Positions 1-5,798 of a stretch of DNA of 7,020 bases are shown here, piece after piece. The position numbers were made by a program, and so were the translations under genes. The stretch is from NCBI GenBank assembly GCA_900545875.1, contig URAQ01000086.1, positions 1-7,020 on the forward strand. The letters run 5' to 3'. The notes beneath the pieces are model-generated. The model searched no databases and was not told where the DNA came from. It saw nothing but the letters and a program-made list of their open reading frames with translations. This DNA is from an uncultured Collinsella sp. (GTDB lineage Bacteria; Actinomycetota; Coriobacteriia; Coriobacteriales; Coriobacteriaceae). Within the stretch, counting starts at the first letter, position 1. Each line of letters opens with the position of its first letter.

Positions 1-2
1 TG

Positions 3-194
3 CGCTGGGAAGTTACCCCATGCGGCCAGCTGCGGGATCTTAGTCGCGTTGGAACAAGCAACCCAACATATATATCTGAATTTGGATGGGAGGGGCTTGT
101 TGCTGCTGGGGGCGTTGAAGTGCGAGTGACGCTTTGGGATGCGTGGCGGCCTGGGTTGGGGCGATGCTTTGGAATGAGCTTCTTACTTAGGTGA
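3..194 (+). other. Open reading frame without start; possible tail of an upstream gene
   Basis: The left edge holds no recognisable gene. On the plus strand one frame stays open from base 3 to a TGA at 192-194 (63 codons, no start inside the window), overlapping the stop of the convergent TetR gene by 8 bp. The peptide is rich in Gly, Trp and Arg and matches no family I know. Its third-codon-position GC looks lower than in the neighbouring genes, so it may be chance. If real, it would be the C-terminus of a gene convergent with the lar operon. I see no clear intrinsic terminator in bases 1-186 for either strand. Confidence 0.2.
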
Positions 195-726
195 AGAGGG
201 GCTTTATGGCTGACAAATAGTCTTTGGCTACGTCGGCCTTATCTGCTTGGAAGTTGTGCCAGGCCCACCATTGGACCATTCCTACGAAGCTTGAGGCTAT
301 GTGGTGTAGTAGGAAGCTGCGATCCATGGTGGCGGCGGGGCCGTTTGGGTCGTTGGGGACGGTTTCGGCTGCTCGGGCCATGATGGTCTTGCGTAAGCAG
401 TCGGCAAAGACGCGTGAGCCGGCGCCGGCTACGAGAGCTCGTACACCCTGGCGACGATCCCAGAGGTTGTTGAGGATATGCTCGACCTGTACGAGTGGGT
501 CATTGAGGGGCGTACCGTCATTGTCGAGGGCATGGGTGCAGATATCGCGCACGAGCTCAGCGAGCAGGTCATCTTTGCTTTTAAAGAGGCCGTAGAACGT
601 GGCCCGACCCACATGGGCGCGAGCGATGATGACGCCGACGGTGATCTTGCCGTAGTCCTCTTCGCGCAGCAGCTCGGAGAACGCCGTAACGATGGCGGCG
701 CGGCTTTTTGCCTTGCGGGCATCCAT
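187..726 (-). CDS. TetR/AcrR-family transcriptional regulator, last gene of the lar operon
   Basis: A 179-residue DNA-binding regulator. The N-terminal TetR helix-turn-helix spans about residues 9-56: the recognition region includes ARAHVGRATFYGLF (35-48), followed by the family's typical SKDDLL. The C-terminal ligand-binding half (about 60-179) is helical, with an aromatic stretch VQWWAW at 151-156, and suggests no specific ligand. I chose the ATG at 726 because the TetR domain begins directly there; upstream in-frame codons only read through the larC 3' end in an Arg-rich, non-protein-like frame. The start lies 2 nt after the larC stop (TAG-CC-ATG) with no good Shine-Dalgarno, so translation is probably coupled to larC. 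Being last in the operon, with an 18-bp palindrome ahead of larB, it probably autoregulates the operon (inference). It could instead control unrelated genes. Confidence 0.9.
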   Translation of the reverse strand: MDARKAKSRAAIVTAFSELLREEDYGKITVGVIIARAHVGRATFYGLFKSKDDLLAELVRDICTHALDNDGTPLNDPLVQVEHILNNLWDRRQGVRALVAGAGSRVFADCLRKTIMARAAETVPNDPNGPAATMDRSFLLHHIASSFVGMVQWWAWHNFQADKADVAKDYLSAIKPLFT

Positions 727-728
727 GG

Positions 729-1646
729 CTAGGCGTCCGCGTGAACGAGCAGGCAGCGGAGCGTACCGGAACAACCCTCGTAGGGGCGCTTGCCGGCGCC
801 GTAGCCGACGGCTTCGATGCGGTAGCGTGAGGGCAGTTGGTCGGACGTGCGCAGCGCGGTGACGATGGCGGCGCCCGTGGGCGTCACGAGCTCGCCGGCG
901 ACCGGTGCAGGCGTGAGGGCGATATTGCCCGCCTGGCACAGGTTGACGACAGCGGGGACGGGAATGGGCATGAGGCCGTGGGCGCAGCGAATGGTGCCGT
1001 GGCCCTCGGAAAGCGACTCGACCACGATGTCCTCAATACCCAGGCCATCGAGGCAGATGGCGACAGAGCAGACGTCGACGATGGAATCGACGGCGCCTAC
1101 CTCGTGGAATATGACGGTCTCGGGCGTTTTGCCGTGGGCCTTGGCCTCGGCGGCGGCGAGCGCGGTAAAGATGGCGAGCGCACGACGCTTGGCGCCATCG
1201 CTTAGCTGCGAGCCATCGATGATGGCGGTGACGTCCGCCAAAGAACGGTGGTGATGGTGGTGGGCGTGATGATGGCCCTCGTGGCCATGGCCGTGGGTCT
1301 CATGGCCATGGTCGTGTGTGTGCTCGTGTTCGTGCTCGCCATGGCCACGATGGTGGTGCTCGTGCTCGTGCGTGTGCTCGGCAGCTGCTTCGTTGCCGTA
1401 GAGCCATGCCATGTCGTGGTCGTGGTTCTCGAGCTCTTCTGCCAGCTGAACGTCGAAATCGCAGGCGTCGATGCCATGCTTGTTTACGCGCGTGACGGCG
1501 ATCGTAAAGCCGTCGACCGGCAGTGTGGCGAGCTGTTCGCGCAGGTGTTCCTCGCTGGCGCCCAGGTCGAGCAGGGCCGCGACGGTCATATCGCCGCTGA
1601 TGCCCGAGGTGCCGTCGATGATAAGCGTGTGCTGATGATTGGACAT
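729..1646 (-). CDS. larC: LarC, N-terminal LarC1 half only (nickel-pincer cofactor insertion protein)
   Basis: LarC (DUF111 family) is the cyclometallase that inserts nickel into the pyridinium bis-thiocarboxylate mononucleotide, the last step of NPN cofactor synthesis for lactate racemase (LarA) and relatives. Visible family signatures are the N-terminal DGTSGISGDM (11-20), FHEVGAVDSIVDV (180-192), GTIRCAHGLMPIPVPAV (217-233), GELVTPTGAAI (251-261) and GYGAGKRPYEG (281-291). Between the N-terminal block and the core lies a His-rich region (91-133), as expected for nickel handling. The protein is 305 aa and stops at the LarC1/LarC2 boundary; full LarC is over 400 aa, and in Lactobacillus plantarum the two halves are joined by a programmed frameshift. 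No LarC2 motif such as the LETNIDDM segment is seen downstream in any frame, because the TetR gene starts there. The start at 1646 has an AAGGAG Shine-Dalgarno that overlaps the larB stop. It is cotranscribed with larB. Confidence 0.9.
   Translation of the reverse strand: MSNHQHTLIIDGTSGISGDMTVAALLDLGASEEHLREQLATLPVDGFTIAVTRVNKHGIDACDFDVQLAEELENHDHDMAWLYGNEAAAEHTHEHEHHHRGHGEHEHEHTHDHGHETHGHGHEGHHHAHHHHHRSLADVTAIIDGSQLSDGAKRRALAIFTALAAAEAKAHGKTPETVIFHEVGAVDSIVDVCSVAICLDGLGIEDIVVESLSEGHGTIRCAHGLMPIPVPAVVNLCQAGNIALTPAPVAGELVTPTGAAIVTALRTSDQLPSRYRIEAVGYGAGKRPYEGCSGTLRCLLVHADA
1248..1376 (-). repeat. Low-complexity CAY-rich tract coding the LarC poly-histidine region
   Basis: This part of larC codes residues 91-133, with 24 His among 43 residues, mixed mainly with Gly, Glu and Thr. 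It ends in a run of five His (129-133). At the DNA level it is a degenerate array of CAC/CAT codons (GTG/ATG on the plus strand), prone to slippage and length variation between strains. Histidine-rich stretches are typical of nickel chaperones and are known in LarC1, so metal binding or storage is the likely role. Confidence 0.85.
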
Positions 1647-1656
1647 GGAATGCTCC

Positions 1657-2439
1657 TTAGCGGGCGCGGGGTGTGCCGGCGCTCAGATGATTGATAAGAC
1701 TTGCCTGGTAAGCGGCGCCAAAGCCGTTGTCGATATTGACGACCGATACGCCGCTGGCACAGGAATTGAGCATGGCGAGCAGTGCGGCTACGCCACCAAA
1801 ACTTGCGCCGTAGCCCACGCTGGTGGGAACGGCGATGACCGGACAGCTCACCAGACCGCCGATAACGCTCGCCAACGCGCCCTCCATGCCGGCGATGGCG
1901 ATGACCACCTGTGCCTGGGCAAGTTCCTCGGCATGCGCGAGTAGGCGGTGCAGGCCGGCGACGCCTACGTCGTAGAGGCGGTCGACCTCGTTGCCATAGA
2001 ACTCGGCCGTCAACGCGGCTTCCTCGGCGACGGGCAGGTCGCTCGTGCCGGCGTAGGCGACGACGATGCGTCCGTTGCCGGTAGGGGAGGGCTTGCCGCC
2101 CACGAGGGCGAGCTGCGCGTCCGGGACATATCCCAGGTCGATGCCGTTGCCGAGGAACTCCGAGGTGCGGGCTGCCTTTTCGGCATCCAGGCGCGTGACC
2201 AGGATGCGCTCCTGGCCGGCATCGCGCAGCGCTTCGATAATGGCGGCAATTTGCTCGGCGGTTTTACCGGCACCGTAGACAACCTCGCCGGCTCCCTGGC
2301 GCACTCCGCGCGAAAGATCGAGCTGTGCAAAGCCCAGGTCGGCGGTCGGCGCCGTCTGGATGCGCGTGAGGGCATCGGCCGGCGTAATGCTTCCGTCTGC
2401 CACGTCACTTAGCAATTGCTCAAGATCTCGTTTGTCCAT
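1657..2439 (-). CDS. larB: LarB, pyridinium-3,5-biscarboxylic acid mononucleotide synthase
   Basis: LarB starts NPN cofactor synthesis: it carboxylates the pyridine ring of nicotinic acid adenine dinucleotide and hydrolyses the dinucleotide, giving the P2CMN substrate of LarE. The 260-aa protein has the family layout: an N-terminal section with LDLSRGVRQGAGEVVYGAGKT (40-60) and a PurE-like C-terminal domain with AGTSDLPVAEEA (130-141), IGGLVSCPVIAVPTSVGYG (193-211) and NSCASGVSVVNIDNGFGAA (225-243). C227 is the best candidate for the cysteine that forms the transient pyridine adduct in studied LarB proteins (assigned by context, not by alignment). The ATG at 2439 is chosen because AAGGGAA lies 5 nt upstream on the minus strand; a longer start at 2472 adds 11 residues with no homology look and reaches into the regulatory spacer. 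It is the first gene of larB-larC-tetR; larC begins 10 nt after its stop. Confidence 0.95.
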   Translation of the reverse strand: MDKRDLEQLLSDVADGSITPADALTRIQTAPTADLGFAQLDLSRGVRQGAGEVVYGAGKTAEQIAAIIEALRDAGQERILVTRLDAEKAARTSEFLGNGIDLGYVPDAQLALVGGKPSPTGNGRIVVAYAGTSDLPVAEEAALTAEFYGNEVDRLYDVGVAGLHRLLAHAEELAQAQVVIAIAGMEGALASVIGGLVSCPVIAVPTSVGYGASFGGVAALLAMLNSCASGVSVVNIDNGFGAAYQASLINHLSAGTPRAR

Positions 2440-2483
2440 ATAAGTTCCCTTCGACGCAGAAAAGTTTAGCACGCGAAGGGTTG

Positions 2484-2515
2484 TTTCCGAACATTAGAGC
2501 ATAATTGTTCGGAAA
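2484..2515. promoter_or_regulatory. Inverted repeat ahead of larB, 10-bp arms with 12-nt spacer
   Basis: TTTCCGAACA (2484-2493) and TGTTCGGAAA (2506-2515) are perfect reverse complements around a 12-nt AT-rich spacer. The site lies between serB and larB, about 45 nt upstream of the larB start. There is no T-run after it on the minus strand, so it does not look like a serB terminator. The symmetry and position suggest a protein-binding site, perhaps overlapping the larB -10 region. Confidence 0.5.
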
Positions 2516-2528
2516 TCTGACATGTCAG
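2498..2528 (-). promoter_or_regulatory. Tentative larB promoter
   Basis: On the minus strand CTGACA (2528-2523) can serve as a -35 and TATGCT (2503-2498) as a -10, with a long 19-nt spacer. The match is modest. If correct, the 18-bp palindrome covers the -35 box and the other inverted repeat covers the -10, which fits repression. The operon could also be partly read through from serB, since no terminator separates them. Confidence 0.3.
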
Positions 2529-2531
2529 ATT
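2514..2531. promoter_or_regulatory. 18-bp perfect palindrome, candidate TetR operator
   Basis: AATCTGACATGTCAGATT is a perfect palindrome with no spacer, typical in size and form of TetR-family operators (a TGACA/TGTCA core). It shares two bases with the adjacent 10-bp-arm inverted repeat and sits about 75 nt ahead of the larB start. The TetR gene at the end of the same operon is the obvious candidate binder. Binding is inferred from symmetry and position only. Confidence 0.55.
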
Positions 2532-2555
2532 AGATGAAGTTGTGAAGCAAACTGA

Positions 2556-3191
2556 CTAGTCACGCAGGATGATGTCCATGGCGAGCATCAGGTTGCGCTC
2601 ATCGATGGCAAACGGGGCGGCCTCGCGCGTCTTGGGCTTGGCGCAAAATGCGATGCCCGTGCCCGCGGCCTGAATCATGGGGATGTCGTTGGCGCCGTCG
2701 CCGATCGCGACGGTATGAGCCATATCGACACCGCACTCAACCGCCCAGTCCAGCAGCTGGATGAGCTTGGACTCTTTGGTCACGATGTCTGCCGCCAGCT
2801 TACCGGTGAGCTGGCCGCCCACGACCTCCAGGCGGTTAGCGAGGCAAAAGTCGATGCCCGCGGCGGCCACGATCTTATCGGCGACCTCGTGAAAGCCGCC
2901 GCTTACCACGCCGACTTTCCAGCCCTTGCTGTGCGCCGAGCGCACAAGCTCCAGCGCGCCGGGGGTAAACGTCACGCGCTCAAAGGTGCGCTCGAACACA
3001 CTTTCGTCCAAGCCGGCAAGCAGCCCCACGCGCTCCTCGAGCGCCTGCTTAAAGTCCAGCTCGCCGCACATAGCGCGCTCGGTGATTTGCGCAACTTGCT
3101 CGCCCACGCCGGCCTCCTCGCCCAACAGGTCGATGACCTCCTGGTTGATGAGCGTGGAGTCGATATCCATAACAATGAGGCGTGCAGTCAT
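2556..3191 (-). CDS. serB: SerB, phosphoserine phosphatase (HAD family, stand-alone catalytic domain)
   Basis: Cytosolic enzyme that removes the phosphate from L-phosphoserine, the last step of serine synthesis. The 211-aa protein shows all HAD motifs: motif I DIDST with nucleophile D9 and acid/base D11; E18 and R54 at positions expected to bind the substrate's amino and carboxyl groups; motif II SGG with S97; a motif III lysine in the TKESK segment (K139 or K142); motif IV GDGANDIPM with D165 and D169 for magnesium. It lacks the N-terminal ACT-like domain that makes the Escherichia coli enzyme about 320 aa, as in short archaeal and Gram-positive versions. The ATG at 3191 is chosen because the domain begins there and a purine-rich GGAAAGG lies upstream; extending to 3236 adds 15 unlikely residues. 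It diverges from aspS and points toward larB, with no intrinsic terminator between. A bifunctional or alternative HAD substrate cannot be excluded. Confidence 0.92.
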   Translation of the reverse strand: MTARLIVMDIDSTLINQEVIDLLGEEAGVGEQVAQITERAMCGELDFKQALEERVGLLAGLDESVFERTFERVTFTPGALELVRSAHSKGWKVGVVSGGFHEVADKIVAAAGIDFCLANRLEVVGGQLTGKLAADIVTKESKLIQLLDWAVECGVDMAHTVAIGDGANDIPMIQAAGTGIAFCAKPKTREAAPFAIDERNLMLAMDIILRD

Positions 3192-3310
3192 GATGGGCCT
3201 TTCCAAGTGCTGTTTTATTGGGGCATATTGTCGCACGTGAATAGCGCGGGCGGGTGCCGCGGTGCGTCAATTGTTTCGTCTCCGTCAAGTCTTTGGGTAA
3301 GAGCTACTTT

Positions 3311-3340
3311 TTCGCGGCACATCGACGCGGGTGCGATAAC
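3311..3340 (+). promoter_or_regulatory. Weak candidate aspS promoter
   Basis: GATAAC (3335-3340) resembles a -10 box and TTCGCG (3311-3316) a poor -35, with 18 nt between them. This would give a leader of about 100 nt before aspS. No convincing serB promoter was found on the other strand of this 256-bp divergent spacer. Confidence 0.25.
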
Positions 3341-3358
3341 ATAGAACGCCATGTCTGG

Positions 3359-3420
3359 CTGCGCGGTTTACGCAGGCTGGGCAAATCTGTACGACGCCGC
3401 CCGGAACGACACGGGGCGGC
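3359..3420 (+). other. Two hairpins in the aspS leader
   Basis: The leader can form a small hairpin, CTGCG (3359-3363) with CGCAG (3371-3375), and a GC-rich one, GCCGCCC (3396-3402) with GGGCGGC (3414-3420) around an 11-nt loop. The second ends 10 nt before the aspS Shine-Dalgarno. Neither is followed by a T-run, so neither is a classical attenuator. They may be incidental in GC-rich DNA. Confidence 0.35.
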
Positions 3421-3430
3421 ACAGATCCAT

Positions 3431-3438
3431 AAAGGAGG
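3431..3438 (+). promoter_or_regulatory. Shine-Dalgarno that sets the aspS start
   Basis: AAAGGAGG lies 9 nt before the ATG at 3448, close to a perfect anti-16S match. It supports this start over the in-frame ATG at 3481, which would align better with the E. coli N-terminus but has no comparable site. Confidence 0.8.
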
Positions 3439-3447
3439 ATCACTGGT

Positions 3448-5235
3448 ATGAGCCAGACCCGTCCCATCGATGAGCATTCCATGCACACCCGTACCTGCGG
3501 CGAGCTTCGCTTCGAGAACGTGGGCGAAGAGGTCACCCTCACCGGTTGGGTGAGCCGTCGCCGCGACCACGGCGGCCTTATCTTCTGCGACCTTCGCGAC
3601 CGCGAGGGCATCACGCAGCTCACCTTCGACCCCGAGCACTCCGATGGCGATGCCTTTAAGATCGCCGAGACCATGCGTCCCGAGTGGCCCATCAAGATCC
3701 ACGGCGTCGTGCGCGCCCGTGGCGAGGAGACCACCAACACCAAGCTCGCGACCGGCGAGATCGAGGTCCTGACCGACCACGCCGAGGTGCTCAACACGTC
3801 CGTCACCCCGCCGTTCCAGATCGAGGACGGCATCGAGACCAGCGAGGACACCCGCCTGCGCTATCGCTATCTGGACCTCCGCCGTCCCGAAATGATGGCC
3901 AACCTCAAGCTGCGCTCCGACTTCACCTTTGCCATTCGCGAGGCGCTGCACAACCGTGAGTTCATGGAGGTCGAGACGCCCTCCCTGTTCAAGTCCACGC
4001 CCGAGGGCGCCCGCGACTTCATCGTCCCCAGCCGCATCCAGCCGGGTAACTTCTACGCCCTGCCGCAGTCCCCGCAGCTCCTGAAGCAGCTGCTCATGGT
4101 CGGTGGCGTCGAGCGCTACTACCAGGTTGCCAAGTGCTTCCGCGACGAGGACCTGCGTGCCGACCGCCAGCCCGAGTTCACTCAGGTCGATATCGAGATG
4201 TCCTTCGTGGACCAGAACGATGTCATGAGCGCGCTCGAGGAGGTTCTGTCCGATGCCTTCGGCCGCATGGGTGTCGAGATGCCCACGCCGCTGCGTCGCA
4301 TGGACTACTGGGAGGCCATGGACACCTATGGCTCCGACAAGCCCGATACCCGCTATGGCATGCACCTGGTCGACCTGACCGACATCTTTGCCAACTCCAA
4401 GTTCAAGGTCTTTGCGACCGCCGCAAACGAGGAGGGCTCTGTCGTCAAGGCCATTAACGCCAAGGGCGCCGGTGCCTGGGCACGTGCCAAGATCGATAAG
4501 CTCGCCGGCGTGGCCTCCACGTTTGGCGCCAAGGGCCTGGCATGGATCGCCTTCCGCGAGGACGGCTCCATCAACAGCCCCATCGTCAAGTTTTTCTCGG
4601 ACGAGGAGATGGCCGCTCTGCGCGAGCGCATGGACGTCGAGCCCGGCGACCTTGTGATGTTCGCCGCCGGCCCGCGCCTGCTCTCCGACGAGATCCTGGG
4701 CGGCATGCGTTCGCACATGGCCAACGCACTCGAGATCAAGCGCGAGGGCCACGACTTCCTGTGGGTCGTCAATTTCCCGCTGTTCCATTGGGACGAGGAC
4801 CGCAAGGCCTATGCTGCCGAGCATCAGCCCTTTACCCTGCCGACCGAGACCGACATCGCCAAGATCGAGGCCGATCCGCTGGCGGCCGGTTCGTGCACCT
4901 ACGACTTTGTCATGGACGGCTTTGAGGCCGGCGGTGGCGGTATGCGTATCCACAACGCCGAGATGCAGATGTCCATGCTCAAGCTCCTGGGCTTTACCGA
5001 GGAGCGCGCCGAGTCTCAGTTTGGCTTCCTCATGGAGGCCCTCAAGTTTGGTGCGCCCCCGATGGGCGGTTTCGCTCTGGGCCTGGACCGCGTGTGCATG
5101 CTGCTCACCGGTTCCGACTCCATCCGCGACGTCATGGCGTTTCCCAAGACGGCCAGCGGCTCCGACCTTATGTCGGGCGCCCCGAGTGCCGTTAGCGGCG
5201 CCCAGCTCAAGGACGTCAGCCTGCGCCTGATGTAG
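3448..5235 (+). CDS. aspS: AspS, aspartyl-tRNA synthetase (bacterial type)
   Basis: Class II synthetase that charges tRNA-Asp with aspartate in the cytosol. The 595 residues match the usual bacterial length. The N-terminal OB-fold anticodon-binding domain (about 13-120) includes VSRRRDHGGLIF; the class II core follows, with YRYLDLRRPEM, then QSPQLLKQLLM, motif 2 FRDEDLRADRQPEFTQ (from F231), the bacterial GAD insertion in the middle, and motif 3 GFALGLDRV (541-549, ATP-binding R548). The C-terminus AFPKTASGSDLMSGAP is typical. The N-terminus carries about 11 residues before the usual beginning, supported by the strong Shine-Dalgarno. H41 occupies the position where several non-discriminating enzymes (for example Pseudomonas aeruginosa H31) have His and E. 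coli has Leu, so it may also charge tRNA-Asn; this is only suggestive. Transcribed alone, closed by an intrinsic terminator. Confidence 0.98.
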   Translation: MSQTRPIDEHSMHTRTCGELRFENVGEEVTLTGWVSRRRDHGGLIFCDLRDREGITQLTFDPEHSDGDAFKIAETMRPEWPIKIHGVVRARGEETTNTKLATGEIEVLTDHAEVLNTSVTPPFQIEDGIETSEDTRLRYRYLDLRRPEMMANLKLRSDFTFAIREALHNREFMEVETPSLFKSTPEGARDFIVPSRIQPGNFYALPQSPQLLKQLLMVGGVERYYQVAKCFRDEDLRADRQPEFTQVDIEMSFVDQNDVMSALEEVLSDAFGRMGVEMPTPLRRMDYWEAMDTYGSDKPDTRYGMHLVDLTDIFANSKFKVFATAANEEGSVVKAINAKGAGAWARAKIDKLAGVASTFGAKGLAWIAFREDGSINSPIVKFFSDEEMAALRERMDVEPGDLVMFAAGPRLLSDEILGGMRSHMANALEIKREGHDFLWVVNFPLFHWDEDRKAYAAEHQPFTLPTETDIAKIEADPLAAGSCTYDFVMDGFEAGGGGMRIHNAEMQMSMLKLLGFTEERAESQFGFLMEALKFGAPPMGGFALGLDRVCMLLTGSDSIRDVMAFPKTASGSDLMSGAPSAVSGAQLKDVSLRLM

Positions 5236-5258
5236 GCGAGCGGCTACATCTTGCTTGC

Positions 5259-5294
5259 AACGAGGGAAGGACGTGTGTCTTCCCTCGTTTTTTA
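5259..5294 (+). terminator. Intrinsic terminator of aspS
   Basis: An 11-bp perfect stem, AACGAGGGAAG (5259-5269) with CTTCCCTCGTT (5279-5289), has a 9-nt loop and is followed by further Ts to 5293. It starts 24 nt after the aspS stop. Confidence 0.92.
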
Positions 5295-5336
5295 TGTCGT
5301 AACGTCATGGTTTGGAGGCTTGCCGTCGTGCGTCGC

Positions 5337-5444
5337 GGAAACTACGACCCGGAATTTGCGTCCAAAACGGGTCGCACTTTCCCAAACAGGGTCCTTTTGG
5401 AAACTGCGACCCAGAGTCCAACCAAATAACGGGACGCGCTTTCC
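5337..5444. repeat. Pair of 46-bp inverted-repeat units at 62-bp period
   Basis: In the 307-bp gene-free stretch 5236-5542, two units of equal length (5337-5382 and 5399-5444) each have 14-nt arms around an 18-nt middle. Left arms are GGAAACTACGACCC and GGAAACTGCGACCC (one difference); right arms are GGGTCGCACTTTCC and GGGACGCGCTTTCC. The arms are imperfect reverse complements within each unit, and the inner pair (5369-5382 with 5399-5412) is also complementary with one mismatch. The middles barely match, so arms and spacing are conserved rather than the whole unit. No protein-like frame explains the region. It looks like a dispersed intergenic palindromic element, but could be a double regulatory site. 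Confidence 0.7.
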
Positions 5445-5482
5445 GGTCGAGCTTCTGGCGGGCTTCAACAAGCATCTAACGG

Positions 5483-5488
5483 TACAAT
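5483..5488 (+). promoter_or_regulatory. Likely -10 box for the HPr-family gene
   Basis: TACAAT matches the -10 consensus at five of six positions and lies 54 nt before the HPr start, downstream of the aspS terminator. No good -35 sits 16-18 nt upstream, so the promoter is weak, activator-dependent or misplaced. Confidence 0.35.
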
Positions 5489-5542
5489 AACTACCACGTG
5501 GCTGGGTTTGCCGGCCGAATGTGCGATGCCGCGGGAGGGGAC

Positions 5543-5791
5543 ATGGTCGAGTTTACAAAGACGATTAAAGATCCGTTGGGACTTCACGCCCGCCCGGTTG
5601 CGCTGCTCTATGACATCATTGCCAAGCACCGTAGTGACGTGTCGGTTTCGATTGGTGATCGCCACACGGATGGCCGCGATGTCATGGGACTCATGGCTCT
5701 CTACGGCGAGTGCGGCGAGGACATCGTGTTCCGCGTTTCGGGCGTGGATGAGGCTTCCTGCGTAACGTCGATCAGAAACCTCTCGCTTTAA
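5543..5791 (+). CDS. HPr-family phosphocarrier protein with Asp at the Ser46 position
   Basis: HPr relays phosphate from enzyme I to sugar-specific EIIA proteins of the phosphotransferase system in the cytosol. The 82-aa protein has the active-site segment GLHARPVA (13-20) with phospho-accepting H15 and the conserved R17, and the second signature DVMGLMALYG (46-55). In Gram-positive HPr the latter normally reads SIMGVM, with Ser46 phosphorylated by HPr kinase; here residue 46 is Asp, as in the laboratory S46D phosphomimetic. The numbering agrees at both sites without gaps. The ATG at 5543 is chosen because the domain starts there and GGGAGGGG precedes it closely; an earlier in-frame ATG at 5498 adds 15 unrelated residues. 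The gene stands alone between two terminators, not beside an enzyme I gene. It may be the housekeeping HPr or a paralogue with a regulatory or non-PTS role. Confidence 0.92.
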   Translation: MVEFTKTIKDPLGLHARPVALLYDIIAKHRSDVSVSIGDRHTDGRDVMGLMALYGECGEDIVFRVSGVDEASCVTSIRNLSL

Positions 5792-5798
5792 CCGTAAC

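Noticed and set aside
727..939. Longer start for the TetR gene
   Set aside because: The added 71 residues are Arg-rich and overlap larC in another frame; the TetR domain begins at the ATG at 726.
1248..1694. Plus-strand ORF with a strongly hydrophobic, membrane-like N-terminus
   Set aside because: It is the antisense reading of the His codons of larC: CAY codons read as GTG/ATG give Val/Met runs. The sense frame has clear LarC motifs and a good ribosome site.
2506..2520. Shared string between the larB and feo upstream regions (TTCGGAAATCTGA and TTCGAAATCTGA)
   Set aside because: The match is short, needs a gap and sits outside a consistent dyad in the feo region; it is probably chance.
2484..2531. 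serB terminator
   Set aside because: The dyads lack a T-run on the minus strand, so operator function is more likely than termination.
3247..3285. T-box-like string (GGGTGCCGCGGTG) before aspS
   Set aside because: It only loosely resembles the T-box core, lies too near the serB start for a full T-box leader upstream, and no terminator/antiterminator pair follows.
3304..4953. 549-codon minus-strand ORF
   Set aside because: It is the antisense shadow of aspS, caused by GC-biased third positions. The plus strand encodes an unmistakable aspartyl-tRNA synthetase.
5251..5490. 79-codon plus-strand ORF after aspS
   Set aside because: It runs through the aspS terminator and the palindromic repeats, has no ribosome binding site and resembles no protein.
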